Counted from the first letter of the stretch, positions 1-9,133 are shown. The stretch is 64,000 bases of DNA from Kutzneria viridogrisea (GCA_014138725.1 JACJID010000005.1:496001-560000), one strand, 5' to 3'. Translations and numbers: made by a program. The notes: generated from the sequence alone by a model not told the origin.

Positions 1-359
1 GACCGCAGTGCTTCGGCCAGGTCGACGAGTCAATCGCGCACACCGGCGCAAGGGCTCCTGACGCCACTGACAGCGAGAGCCGCTGGGCAGGTTCTACACG
101 GCCGCGCCTGATATGCCGTTCACGTCGACTTGGTAGTGAAGCCTGCCAGGCGCAGGTGGTCAATCGGATTAAGGTCGACATCATGCGCCACACCTGTTGT
201 GCATCAAGGAGTCACATCACGGCTGCGGCACGCCGAAATTCTCCACCCAAAGATGCTCAAATGATACGACATTTAAAGATCAAAAAGATATATGTAATCT
301 TAAGAAATGAGTTAGTCGTGAACGCTGGCAGCATCCTGGTTCAGCTCATTGACAGGTGA
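1..359. other. No confident gene; AT-rich island
   Basis: I see no supported gene here. About 240-310 is strikingly A+T-rich against the surrounding high-GC DNA, with runs such as ttaaagatcaaaaagatata. This can mark a promoter region or a junction of horizontally acquired DNA. Short open frames exist but lack a ribosome binding site and actinobacterial codon bias. Confidence 0.4.
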
Positions 360-560
360 CTCCCGGATAGCACCTTCAGTACGGGTGATATTCACGTCTT
401 CGGTCCGTTCGAGAGCAGGGAAGTGGCATCGGACTTCATCCGGAACGAATTGGCCGAGTACCGCCACGGGCCCCTGCTGAACCCGGCAGTCTGTACCGTG
501 CTCGCTCCCACGCGGGAGGCGATCACCACGGCCCTGAGCGTGGACGGCGAGCAAGAGTGA
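360..560 (+). pseudogene. 3' fragment of an unidentified small gene
   Basis: A frame open from just after a stop at 357-359 to a TGA at 558-560 reads like genuine protein (it includes DIHVFGPFESREVASDFI), but no ATG or GTG lies near its beginning. The first in-frame GTG, at 423, follows an AGGGA and would give only about 45 residues. It is either a very small gene from 423 or the 3' remnant of a gene broken at the AT-rich boundary. No family is recognised. Confidence 0.3.
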
Positions 561-768
561 CCGTTGTCACGGCAGCGAATCCGAGCTACGAGGGTGTTCT
601 GTCATCGAAGCCCGGAGCCCTGCGTGATCTGGGTGAAGAGCTACGAGGTTGACGGGGCGTTTGGGCGGCCGACGTGGGGTCACGGGTGATCCGCCGGCGG
701 TACGTCGATCACGGTCTGGTTCGGACAGAGGTAGCGTCCGCCGCGTGGGGAACGCGCTGTGGGAACAC

Positions 769-790
769 CGGATAATCACTGTTATCCGGC
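769..790. promoter_or_regulatory. Perfect 8-bp inverted repeat upstream of the integrase
   Basis: CCGGATAA and TTATCCGG are separated by six bases and followed by gtttta, ending 20 bases before the integrase ATG. It could be an autoregulatory operator, a recombinase arm or core site, or a short terminator ending upstream transcription. The sequence alone does not decide. Confidence 0.45.
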
Positions 791-809
791 GTTTTATCGA
801 TCATGAGGG

Positions 810-2006
810 ATGCTCGTGTCTGCCACTGAGCTGATCAGCCCTGTCGAGCCGGGCCGGAACGGCGGCCTTGTCGACCCCGCTGAGTTGGCTGCCGAGGCCG
901 AAGTGCTCGCGGTGAAGTGGTTGCAGGGCATGACCAACCCGCACACCCGCAACGGCTACGCCCTCGACATCGGCCTGTCCGCCGCACTGCGCACCGCGCT
1001 GCCCGGCGGACCACGACGGCCGCAGCCTCTCCCTGAGGAGGCGTGGATCCCGTGGGCGATCCGCCACGGCATCAACCCGATCGGCGAACTGGAGGTGGAG
1101 CACCTGCGGGCCTGGGCCCAGCTGCTGCACCGGCTACACCCCGACGCGAAGTCCACCCGCCGCCGCAGGTTCGCCGCGCTGTGCTCCTTCTACGCCGAGC
1201 TGCGGCGCCGCCGACAGGTGTACTGCGACCCGACCGACCTGGTCGGCGGACGCCAGGGACGTCGCAACCTCGGCCTGTCCGGCTATGACCCCGCCCTGAG
1301 CCTGCCGCCCACCGAGGCACAGGTCCGCGCCCTACACCTGGCCGCCCGGCTCGACCGCACCCGGCACCGCGCCCGCAACTGCGCGCTGCTCGCCGTGCTC
1401 GCCTCCAGTGCACCCCGCGTCGAGGAACTCGTCGGCCTCGACCTGGTCGACTACCGGCGGCAGTCCCCGACCGGGCACGCGATGCTGCTGCTGGACGGCA
1501 AGGGCGCCAAGCGCCGCTGGCAGGCGCTCCCGCCCGCGGACGCCGACCTCGTCGACGCCTACCTCGCCGTGCGCGTCCCCGTGACCGGGACGCGGTCCGA
1601 GGTGACGCTGCCGAGACAGGCCAGCGCCCGGCGGCGCGTCGAGCAGCCGCTGTTCACCACCGGCCGTGGTACCCGCCTGCACGAGGACTCGATCGCCCCA
1701 CTGCTGCGCCGCATCGCCGCGATCCCCACCATCGACGACGAACACCTCGCTGTGCGCGCCGCAGCCTTCGAGCTCGCGTCGGTCAAGGATTCCCTGCGGC
1801 CGCACCAGTTCCGCCGTGCCTACGCGGTCACGGCGGAACGCAACGGTGCGCCGGTCACCCAGGTGCAGGCCGACCTCGGGCACAGCTCGCTGGCCACCAC
1901 GCAGATCTACCTGTCGACCGCGACTATCGGGCAGGACTCCGCCGCCTACACGGTCAGCGCCCAGTACCACGCCGCAGGACCCGCCACCCCGGTCGACGAC
2001 TCCTGA
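810..2006 (+). CDS. Tyrosine recombinase (phage/ICE-type integrase)
   Basis: Site-specific DNA recombinase of 398 residues, expected to cut and rejoin DNA strands through a 3'-phosphotyrosine bond. An N-terminal SAM-like core-binding segment (about 40-140) precedes the catalytic domain. The signature residues are visible: first Arg in SSAPRVEELVGL, the HxxR box in LRPHQFRRAYA, the later His in LGHSSLATTQ, and the nucleophile Tyr in QIYLSTATI. The ATG at 810 follows a GAGG. No excisionase lies beside it and no tRNA attachment site was found, so which element it moves is unknown. A XerC/D-like resolvase role is the alternative. Confidence 0.92.
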   Translation: MLVSATELISPVEPGRNGGLVDPAELAAEAEVLAVKWLQGMTNPHTRNGYALDIGLSAALRTALPGGPRRPQPLPEEAWIPWAIRHGINPIGELEVEHLRAWAQLLHRLHPDAKSTRRRRFAALCSFYAELRRRRQVYCDPTDLVGGRQGRRNLGLSGYDPALSLPPTEAQVRALHLAARLDRTRHRARNCALLAVLASSAPRVEELVGLDLVDYRRQSPTGHAMLLLDGKGAKRRWQALPPADADLVDAYLAVRVPVTGTRSEVTLPRQASARRRVEQPLFTTGRGTRLHEDSIAPLLRRIAAIPTIDDEHLAVRAAAFELASVKDSLRPHQFRRAYAVTAERNGAPVTQVQADLGHSSLATTQIYLSTATIGQDSAAYTVSAQYHAAGPATPVDDS

Positions 2007-2105
2007 ACGGCAGCATGGCCAGCGCACTGCGGGACCTCGCTGCTACCGACCGAGTTAGGCCAGCTTGTCGGGCGCGCCGTGGCGGTCAGGCTGTGCCCGT
2101 TGGGC

Positions 2106-2681
2106 CTATTCGCCACGGTCGGAGACCACAGTGTCCCCGGCGCGGGCGTCCAGAGTGAGAACTCTGGCGCGGTCGAGCTGATCGAGAGCGGTCTCGAAGC
2201 CTATCGCGGTTGCTTCCGGCTCGACGCCCTCGTTCTGGTCGGTTCGGATTTCCAGCAGCGTCAGCACAGCGGCGGCGGCCGCGAACGCGGCACCGGCCAG
2301 CGCGGGCATCTGGCTGGTGTCGGGCCGGCCCGTGGAAGTGCGCGGGGAGTCAGCGTCGACCAAGGCGCCAAGGCGGTCGTGCAGCAAGGCGGCGCCGATG
2401 CTGGCTTGTTCGCCATGATCCTCGGTGGACAGAGTGATCACCTGCGTGCTGATCGCGGTCTGCCTGTCCACCCACGAGGCGGGGCTAGCGGCTTCGGCGA
2501 GCATGACGCCCACTGCTGACTGGGCTGTGCGGTGCAGGAGGCCGGCGAGCATGGCGAGCTCGATGCCCGCCTGGTCACGCCCCTCACGCGGTGGCAGGTG
2601 TTCGCGTATCTGCGGGGCGACCTCGGTGACGTCCACGTCGAGTGCACTCAGGGCGGCGTGCAGTTGGTCAGGAGTCGCCAT
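2106..2681 (-). CDS. Hypothetical protein, 191 aa
   Basis: Unrecognised, Ala-rich, predicted mostly helical protein that starts MATPDQLHAALSALDVDVTE. It has no signal peptide or clear membrane segment. It lies 54 bases downstream of the LysR-type regulator gene on the same strand, so the two are probably co-transcribed and it may work with that regulator. Base composition is typical of the region. Confidence 0.6.
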   Translation of the reverse strand: MATPDQLHAALSALDVDVTEVAPQIREHLPPREGRDQAGIELAMLAGLLHRTAQSAVGVMLAEAASPASWVDRQTAISTQVITLSTEDHGEQASIGAALLHDRLGALVDADSPRTSTGRPDTSQMPALAGAAFAAAAAVLTLLEIRTDQNEGVEPEATAIGFETALDQLDRARVLTLDARAGDTVVSDRGE

Positions 2682-2735
2682 GGCGGTGATGTCCTCCAGT
2701 TGAGCGGTGGCGCGGAATCCGGTGGTGTGCAGTAC

Positions 2736-3797
2736 TCAGCGTGGCAGCTCCGGTGGCACGGCGACGGCGGTGGGGGCGTGGTCGCGGAAGGTGTTCCACA
2801 GCAGATTCAGTGGGTGGTCGGGGGCGTAGCGGGCGCGTTCGTCGCGGCGGGCGAACAGGCCGGTGACGATCTCCAGGGCGGGGTGGAAGTCTCCGGCGAG
2901 GGGGATGATGCGCAGGCTGTCGCCGGGCAGGCGGCCTTCGAGGGCGGCGTGGGCGACGAGTTCGGTGGTGAGCAGGCAGCCGTGGAGCAGGCGCGCATCG
3001 AGTAGCCGCAGGCCGTAGTTGAGGGAGTCGATGTCGGCCACGACGGTGAGCACCCCTCGGTAGTCCGGGCCGTACCACTGGGCGAGGAACCCGGCGAGCA
3101 GGCCGGCGGTCGGGGCGAGCAGCGGCAGGGTCGGCAGGGTGTCCATGGTGACGGGGCGGTCGGGCAGTTCGCGGGGGGACAGGTTGGTCAGCAGGGCGAC
3201 GCCTTCGCGGTGCCACTCGGTGAAGTCGTAGTCCAGGACCGGGGGTTCGCCGCGTCGGGTAGCGAGGCTGCCGCACACCAGGTCGACGTCCTTGGCGTCG
3301 AGCTTGGCGGCCAGGTCGCGGGTGCGGACGTGTTCGACGCGCAGGGTGATCGCGCGACGGTCGAACTCCTCGGCCAGGGTGGGCCAGATGTCGGCCAGGA
3401 ACTCCACGGTGAACTCGGTGGTTCCCACGGTGATGGTGGAACCGACGCGACGGCGGGCGCGGTGCACGACGTCGGTCCAGGGCCGCAGGGTGGTGTAGGC
3501 GAGGTCAGTGATCTCCTTGCCGGAGAGGGTGAACAGGAAGTCCTTGCCCCGGCCCTGTTTGACAACCAGGGCTTCGCCGATCAGGCGGGTGGCGGCGCGG
3601 TTGAGGATGTCGAGTTGTTTCTGGACGCTGGACTGTTCACGGCCCAGTGCCTGGGCGGCGCGTTGAGCGGAGCCGACGGCGTGGACGACGGTGAGGGTGC
3701 GCAACTGGTCGAGGGTGAGGTCGAGGATCTCCGGCGGGCAGTCGAGCAGGCCTGGGGGCAGTGCCGCGGCGGCGGTGAGGTTGTCGTTGTCGGGCAA
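2736..3797 (-). CDS. LysR-type transcriptional regulator
   Basis: DNA-binding regulator of about 353 residues. An N-terminal winged HTH (DLTLDQLRTLTVVHAVGSAQ through ALGREQSSVQKQL) is followed by a linker helix and a type-2 periplasmic-binding-protein-like effector domain (from about STITVGTTEF). I start it at TTG 3797 because GAGGAG lies seven bases upstream. The frame stays open further upstream but would run into the divergent promoter region. It faces the radical SAM gene across a 209-bp gap with repeated GAACA half-sites, the classic LysR arrangement, and so probably controls that operon in response to a small ligand. It differs from textbook LysR proteins in a longer, less conserved N-terminus. 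Confidence 0.8.
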   Translation of the reverse strand: MPDNDNLTAAAALPPGLLDCPPEILDLTLDQLRTLTVVHAVGSAQRAAQALGREQSSVQKQLDILNRAATRLIGEALVVKQGRGKDFLFTLSGKEITDLAYTTLRPWTDVVHRARRRVGSTITVGTTEFTVEFLADIWPTLAEEFDRRAITLRVEHVRTRDLAAKLDAKDVDLVCGSLATRRGEPPVLDYDFTEWHREGVALLTNLSPRELPDRPVTMDTLPTLPLLAPTAGLLAGFLAQWYGPDYRGVLTVVADIDSLNYGLRLLDARLLHGCLLTTELVAHAALEGRLPGDSLRIIPLAGDFHPALEIVTGLFARRDERARYAPDHPLNLLWNTFRDHAPTAVAVPPELPR

Positions 3798-3893
3798 GGA
3801 GTGTCTCCTCGGTCGGCGGTGGTGGTGTCCGCGTGGACAGTGATGTTGTCCGTGATCACAGCGCCAGTTCAACTGTCCCAACGATGTCCACCA

Positions 3894-3928
3894 GAACAGC
3901 AGTGAGCGCGTTACTGTTCTAGCGAACA
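3894..3928. promoter_or_regulatory. Operator candidate: three GAACA/TGTTC half-sites
   Basis: GAACAG at 3894-3899, CTGTTC at 3914-3919 and GAACA at 3924-3928 form nested inverted repeats. TGTTC-tagc-GAACA is a perfect 5-4-5 palindrome, and GAACAG pairs with CTGTTC over a 14-base spacer. The site sits between the divergent LysR regulator and radical SAM genes, about 80 bases before the GTG of the latter. Confidence 0.5.
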
Positions 3929-4006
3929 TGTGGGGCTGTGTCCGCTCCGGCCCCACCCGCCACGCCACCGGATCTGCGGTGGCGCTCGCGTACTGGGGAG
4001 GAATCC

Positions 4007-5122
4007 GTGACCACCACCCGTGGCATCACCGACGGCACCACGGCCGCGTCCTGCTACTTCCGCACCACCGTCACAGACGGGCACCGCAAGGCCCTGGTGC
4101 AGATCAACGAGGACTGCAACGAGCGCTGCGCGCACTGCTTCGTCTCCGCGACCCGCAGGGGCAGCCGGATGGCGCTCGCGGACATCACGGACAAGGTCGT
4201 GCCCCGGCTCGCGCAATGCCGGGTCCAGCGGGTCACCCTGACCGGCGGCGAACCGACGCTGCACCCGGACTTCCTGCCGATCGTGCGGGAGTTCCGCGCG
4301 GCCGGGATCGATGTTGGGATCTGCACCAACGCCACCCTGCTCGACGACGAGCAGATCAGCGCCCTGGCTGCGCTCGGGGTGCACTGCAACGTCTCCCTCG
4401 ACGGGTTCTCCGCGGACTCCCACGGCCGCTTCCGCGGTGACCGTGCCTCGTTCGAGGTCACCGTGGCCACCACCCGCAAGCTCGCCGCCGCCGGACTGCT
4501 GCAGGGGTTGCTGTGCACGCCGAACAACCTCGCCGCCGACCAGGAGTACCGGCAGCTGTGCGCGTTCGCCCGCGAGCAGGGCGCCCGCTACGTCCTGCTC
4601 AACCCGCTGGGCTCCATGGGCCGGGGTGAGAAGGCGCAGCGCGCGCTGGCGAAGTCGACGCTGCACATGAACACCATCTACGAGCTCACCGCACCGTTCG
4701 ACGGCCCGGAGATGGACATCGCGCACATTCGGTTCCCCAACACCGCGGGCAAGCCGCTGGCCGGGTGCGAGGCGGGCACGATCATCTACGTGTTCACCCC
4801 GGGCGAGGTCACCGTCTGCCCGTACCTGGTGTTCGCCGCCCGCACCGCCGCCTCCCAGCACACCGACACCGAGTTCATCGTGGGCAACATCTTCGAGGAC
4901 CCGGACCTGGCCGCGCGGCTGGAGGACTACCGGTTCCTCGAGCGCTACCAGCTCGGCGCGAACCCGACCTGCCGGTCCTGCTCGCTGACCGGGGACTGCG
5001 GCAAGGGCTGCCCGGCCGCGGTCATCGCCGCCGGGGGCCGCATCGGTGACCTCGACGCCGAGCAGTGCCCGGTCACCAGCACCCCGGAGGGCCGTCGGCT
5101 GCTGCCGCTGATCCCCGCATGA
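4007..5122 (+). CDS. Radical SAM/SPASM-type protein
   Basis: Radical S-adenosylmethionine enzyme of 371 residues. The 4Fe-4S motif CNERCAHC (Cys37, 41, 44) is followed by the SAM-binding TLTGGEPTLHP. The C-terminal Cys cluster (TVCPY, then CRSCSLTGDCGKGCPA and a final Cys) resembles SPASM/twitch auxiliary cluster domains used by peptide- or small-molecule-modifying enzymes. GTG 4007 follows GGGGAGGAA; the frame extends upstream but without a site. It overlaps the kinase gene by ATGA. No precursor peptide is evident beside it, and the partners are nucleotide-related, so a modified nucleotide or small molecule is as likely a substrate as a peptide. Specific reaction unknown. Confidence 0.85.
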   Translation: MTTTRGITDGTTAASCYFRTTVTDGHRKALVQINEDCNERCAHCFVSATRRGSRMALADITDKVVPRLAQCRVQRVTLTGGEPTLHPDFLPIVREFRAAGIDVGICTNATLLDDEQISALAALGVHCNVSLDGFSADSHGRFRGDRASFEVTVATTRKLAAAGLLQGLLCTPNNLAADQEYRQLCAFAREQGARYVLLNPLGSMGRGEKAQRALAKSTLHMNTIYELTAPFDGPEMDIAHIRFPNTAGKPLAGCEAGTIIYVFTPGEVTVCPYLVFAARTAASQHTDTEFIVGNIFEDPDLAARLEDYRFLERYQLGANPTCRSCSLTGDCGKGCPAAVIAAGGRIGDLDAEQCPVTSTPEGRRLLPLIPA

Positions 5123-5760
5123 CCACCCCCGGTATGAAGGCTGGGCGGTGGCCCGGCCGGTTGATCACCCTCGACGGCCCCGGCGGGGTTGGCAAGTCCA
5201 GCACCGCCACCGCGCTGGCCTCCCTGCTCACCGCCCGCGGCATTGCGGTGACCGCGACGTGCCAGCCCTCCCACGCCGCGCTGGGCGCGCTGGCCCGGCA
5301 CGGCACCGACACCTACCGGGGCATGGCCCTGGCGTGCCTGTGCGCGGCCGACCGGCACCACCAGCTGGCGACCGAGATCCTCCCAGCGCTGCGCGCGGGC
5401 GTGAGCGTGGTCTGCGACCGCTACCTGCCGTCCTCGCTGGTGCTGCAGGGCCTGGACGGTATCGGCGCGGACACGATCTGGGCGCTCAACTGCGGTGTGT
5501 ACCGGCCCGACCTCGCGGTGATCCTGACCGCCGACCCCACCGTGCTCGCCCGGCGGCTGCGGGAACGGGGCGGGCACAGCCGGTTCGAACGCGACCCCGC
5601 CAACACCGTGCGCGAGGCCCGGTTATATCGCGACGCTCTCACCCAGGTGCGGGCCCGCGGCTGGCCCGCCCACACCGTGGACGCCACCACCGCCACCCCC
5701 GATACCGTCGCCACCACCATCGCCGACCACCTCGCGGACCTGGAGCCGGTATGCCGTTGA
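5119..5760 (+). CDS. Thymidylate-kinase-like P-loop kinase
   Basis: A 213-residue P-loop kinase of the dTMP kinase fold. Visible are the Walker A GPGGVGKSS (residues 20-28), a CDRYLPSSL segment matching the DR(Y/F) substrate-binding motif, and a C-terminal lid-like RRLRERGGHSRFERD. Canonical dTMP kinase phosphorylates dTMP to dTDP. Embedding between a radical SAM gene (ATGA overlap) and an EEP-fold gene (10-bp overlap) suggests a specialised kinase for an unusual nucleotide or related phosphate acceptor rather than the housekeeping enzyme. That substrate change is inference. Confidence 0.75.
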   Translation: MTTPGMKAGRWPGRLITLDGPGGVGKSSTATALASLLTARGIAVTATCQPSHAALGALARHGTDTYRGMALACLCAADRHHQLATEILPALRAGVSVVCDRYLPSSLVLQGLDGIGADTIWALNCGVYRPDLAVILTADPTVLARRLRERGGHSRFERDPANTVREARLYRDALTQVRARGWPAHTVDATTATPDTVATTIADHLADLEPVCR

Positions 5761-6590
5761 CCGCGCTGACCCTCAACATCGGCGCCCCCAGCCTGGACCG
5801 CGCACGCACCCAGCTACGGTGGCTGGCCGGGCGGCCCGAGGACGTCCTGGTGCTGACCGAGACCCGGGCCACCCCGGGCACCGCGCTGATCGCGCAGGCG
5901 TTGACCAACGCCGGGTACCAGCTTGCCCACCCCGAGCACGGCCCCGGCGACCTGGGCGTGCTGATCGCCAGCAAGGTCACCGCAGCGATCGACCCGATCA
6001 CCGCCGCGATGGACTGCCTGCCCGCGCGGCTGGCCGGGCTGGCCGTGAACACCGCTATCGGGCCAGTGCGAGTGCTGGGCGCCTACGTGCCCTCCCGCGA
6101 CGCCACCCCGGACAAGACCGAGCGCAAGCGGGCCTGGATCACCGCGTTCCACCAGGCCCTGGACGCCACCGCCTGCGACGCGCCAGTACTGCTGCTGGGA
6201 GACCTCAACGTGATCGAACCCGGTCACCAGCCCGCCCACCGGGGACAGTTCGCGCCGTTCGAGTACGACTTCTACCGCGACCTCACCGACCGCCACGGTC
6301 TGATCGACTGCTACCGGCGCCTGCACCCCGACCGAGTCGAGCACAGCTGGGCCCGCCGCCCCGAGCTCGGTTACCGCTACGACCACGTCCACGCCACCAC
6401 CACACTCGCCGGACAGGTCACCGCGTGTGGGTACGTGCACGGCACCCGCGAGCACCAGGCCGATGGGACGAGACTGACCGACCACTCCGCGCTGGCCGTC
6501 ACGCTCGCGGTGGAGGGCACCGTGCCGCTGCTAACCTCGGACCCCGCCACAGCGGCTGGCGCGGAACCTGAGGAGTTCACGTTGTTCTGA
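5751..6590 (+). CDS. Endonuclease/exonuclease/phosphatase (EEP) family protein
   Basis: A 279-residue protein with the motif order of exonuclease III/AP endonuclease-like hydrolases: LTLNIG near the start, LVLTETR with the metal-binding Glu, LLGDLNV with Asp and Asn, YRYDHVH, and a terminal LTDHSALAV with the Asp-His pair. The family hydrolyses phosphodiester or phosphomonoester bonds in DNA or small molecules. ATG 5751 overlaps the end of the kinase gene, so expression is coupled. The tail after the DH motif is short and acidic. It may act on nucleic acid or remove phosphate from a product of the cassette. Confidence 0.78.
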   Translation: MPLTALTLNIGAPSLDRARTQLRWLAGRPEDVLVLTETRATPGTALIAQALTNAGYQLAHPEHGPGDLGVLIASKVTAAIDPITAAMDCLPARLAGLAVNTAIGPVRVLGAYVPSRDATPDKTERKRAWITAFHQALDATACDAPVLLLGDLNVIEPGHQPAHRGQFAPFEYDFYRDLTDRHGLIDCYRRLHPDRVEHSWARRPELGYRYDHVHATTTLAGQVTACGYVHGTREHQADGTRLTDHSALAVTLAVEGTVPLLTSDPATAAGAEPEEFTLF

Positions 6591-6658
6591 CCACGCCTGG
6601 TTCGCGTGCCCGGTCGCTAGGGCAGTCCCGACCGGCCGACCGCGAGGATCCCGCCCGG

Positions 6659-7171
6659 ATGACCACCACGAAGTCCAGCATCGCCCCCCGGATCGGTGCG
6701 CGCCTGCTGCTGCTCGACACCGAGGACCGGGTACTGCTCATCCACGCCCGCGACCCCGACCGGGTCGAGCATCACTGGTGGGAACTACCTGGCGGTGGCC
6801 AAGATCCCGGCGAGACCCTGCGGGAGACCGCGCTGCGGGAAGTCGCCGAGGAAACCGGCATCACCGGCATCACCCTCGGCCGCGAACTCTGGGTCAGGGA
6901 GAGCCGGTTCGTCTACCGCGAGCGTCAGCATCACCGCGTCGACCACGTCTACCTCGCCCGCGCCAGCACCGGCCATGCCACGGTCCCGCTGCGCCCGACC
7001 GCCAACGAGAAGGCGGGGTTGATCGAGCGCCGCTGGTGGACCGTGGCCGAACTGCAGGACTGCGAGGACAAGCTCCTGCCCGCGACCCTGCCCACCCTGT
7101 TCGCCGACATCCTCGCCGGACGATTCAGCGGCACGCCGCTGGAGCTGAGCGACCAACCTGGTGGCCGGTGA
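6659..7171 (+). CDS. NUDIX hydrolase
   Basis: A 170-residue NUDIX pyrophosphohydrolase. The complete box is present: GGGQDPGETL followed by REVAEETGI, containing the REUxEExGU residues that bind Mg2+. The family cleaves nucleoside diphosphates linked to another group. ATG 6659 follows a GAGG about 14 bases upstream. It sits 68 bases after the EEP gene and is the last gene before the CRISPR leader, so it probably belongs to the radical SAM/kinase/EEP operon. No terminator stem is obvious between it and the array leader. Confidence 0.85.
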   Translation: MTTTKSSIAPRIGARLLLLDTEDRVLLIHARDPDRVEHHWWELPGGGQDPGETLRETALREVAEETGITGITLGRELWVRESRFVYRERQHHRVDHVYLARASTGHATVPLRPTANEKAGLIERRWWTVAELQDCEDKLLPATLPTLFADILAGRFSGTPLELSDQPGGR

Positions 7172-7354
7172 CGTGTCGGCGCACATGGTGAACTTCCGCG
7201 AGATTCACGGCGGCATCCACCACCATTACTCAGGTCCGCCGGCAGCGTGCGAACGCTGATGGCACGGTCAGGCCGCGATCCGGTTGCATGAGGGCCGGTA
7301 GGTGGTGTTGACGGTCGGCGTGTACTTCATCGAGTTGGTATCGACGCTGGCCGG

Positions 7355-7482
7355 TTCGGAACCTCTAGCGTGACGTGACACGCCGGGAGGTTCCGAAGCT
7401 GGTTGTGGCGTGTCATCTCAGCTGGCGGGATCCTTGCGGTCTTTCGGGGTGGTTAGAGTGGTGTTCTGGCTGCTCAGGCAGC
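7355..7482 (+). promoter_or_regulatory. Leader of CRISPR array 1
   Basis: The 128 bases before the first repeat match the leader of array 2. They contain two interlocked inverted repeats: TTCGGAACCTC (7355-7365) with GAGGTTCCGAA (7387-7397), and GACACGCC (7377-7384) with GGCGTGTC (7407-7414). The last arm lies 68 bases before repeat 1, as in leader 2. Repeats at the far end of the array are decayed, which confirms this is the leader side. The stretch 7172-7354 holds no gene. Confidence 0.75.
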
Positions 7483-8925
7483 GCAGCACCGGCTCTCCGG
7501 AGCCGGTGAGGATCGCAACATGTCCTCATCGAGGGCATCAACGTACTCGCGTAGCGCAGCACCGGCTCTCCGGAGCCGGTGAGGATCGCAACGACGGTCG
7601 CCGACACCCCCAGCGTCGGCGTAGCCGGCAGCACCGGCTCTCCGGAGCCGGTGAGGATCGCAACGAGGAGGCAGGTGTGATGCACGTGGAGCAGCCGATG
7701 GCAGCACCGGCTCTCCGGAGCCGGTGAGGATCGCAACACCGGACACCGACCCAGGCGACAGCCAGGACAGCGCAGCACCGGCTCTCCGGAGCCGGTGAGG
7801 ATCGCAACCACTCGGCGGTGGTGGACCAGGAGCTGTCGCATGGCAGCACCGGCTCTCCGGAGCCGGTGAGGATCGCAACACGGTCCCCCGCGGCCTGCAC
7901 CGCGGCGGCCACGTGCAGCACCGGCTCTCCGGAGCCGGTGAGGATCGCAACACCGAGGGCGGGAGGGTGGAAGCTCCCGCCCTTTGCAGCACCGGCTCTC
8001 CGGAGCCGGTGAGGATCGCAACAGCCTGCACGGCCTGCTGCACGCACTGCGTCAGCAGGCAGCACCGGCTCTCCGGAGCCGGTGAGGATCGCAACAAGCA
8101 CCTGCGCGAGCTCGTGGCCAACCCGCCCGCGCAGCACCGGCTCTCCGGAGCCGGTGAGGATCGCAACCTCGCACTCCTCGCGCAGAGTCTTGACCATCCC
8201 CGTGCAGCACCGGCTCTCCGGAGCCGGTGAGGATCGCAACCTCATCGGTCGCGGGGATCGCGTTGTAGACGTCGGGCAGCACCGGCTCTCCGGAGCCGGT
8301 GAGGATCGCAACCCGTCCGTGGTGGTGTGCGTGACGGTGGCCAACTGGGCAGCACCGGCTCTCCGGAGCCGGTGAGGATCGCAACGCCGGGTTCAAGTCC
8401 CTGCTGGCCGACACCGGCAGCAGCACCGGCTCTCCGGAGCCGGTGAGGATCGCAACAGGAGGTCGGTCAGCAGCCGGGCCAGTCGCTCGCGGCAGCACCG
8501 GCTCCACCGAGCCGGTGAGAAGACGAGCAGCACCGGCTCCCCGGAGCCGGTGAGGATCGCAACCGCATGTGGGACGCCTCCCTGGACTCCGCGGTCGTGC
8601 AGCACCGGCTCTCCGGAGCCGGTGAGGATCGCAACACGAGTGCTCCATCGTGGCCAGTGGGGGCGCGGCCGCAGCACCGGCTCTCCCGAGCCGGTGAGGA
8701 TCGCAACCCCGAGCACCCCACGAACACGTCTGCGCCGGTGGGCGCAGCACCGGCTCTACCGGGCCGGTGAGGATCGCAACAAGGAGGTGCCGCGCGAGGC
8801 CGGCCCGAGCGACGCTGCAGGACTGGCTCTGCCGAGCCAGTGAGGGATCGCAACCACCCAACGGCCGGAGACATCGGACGCGAGCTGCGCAGCACCGGCT
8901 CCACCGAGCCGGTGAGGATCGGAAC
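7483..8925 (+). CRISPR. CRISPR array 1, type I-C, 21 repeats
   Basis: Twenty-one 37-bp repeats begin GCAGCACCGGCTCTCCGGAG and end CCGGTGAGGATCGCAAC, with 34-36-bp spacers. The repeat carries the palindrome GGCTCTCCGGAGCC and an AUCGCAAC-type 5' handle, so crRNA is read on the plus strand, as are the cas genes. Repeats 1-14 are identical. From 8492 they decay: the repeat at 8492 is truncated and abuts the next at 8527 with no spacer, that at 8671 carries the CCCGAG variant of array 2, and those at 8744, 8817 and 8889 hold substitutions or an insertion. Decay marks the old end. Confidence 0.98.
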
Positions 8926-9133
8926 GACCTTGACTTCCTGGACACCGTGCAGCACCCGCGCGTTCCAGGCGATGACGCCTTCTGGGACAGCCTGGTCGTC
9001 AACGCGTCGCCAGCCACCTCGACGACAGCGCGATCTTCACACCTTCAGGTGAGAGCAATGGATTCGCGTAACGAATGTGGCGTGCCTCGATATCAAGGAG
9101 CAGTACGCAAGACGACTAGCGGGGGAAGTGGTT

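Noticed and set aside
3798-3968. N-terminal extension of the LysR regulator to an ATG at 3968
   Set aside because: It would cover the divergent promoter and the radical SAM start region, has no ribosome binding site, and the peptide is not LysR-like. TTG 3797 with GAGGAG is better.
7413-9017. Long minus-strand and plus-strand open frames across CRISPR array 1
   Set aside because: Their translations are periodic repeats of the CRISPR unit (for example GSGEPVL and CDPHRLRRAGAA); they are by-products of the repeats, not genes.
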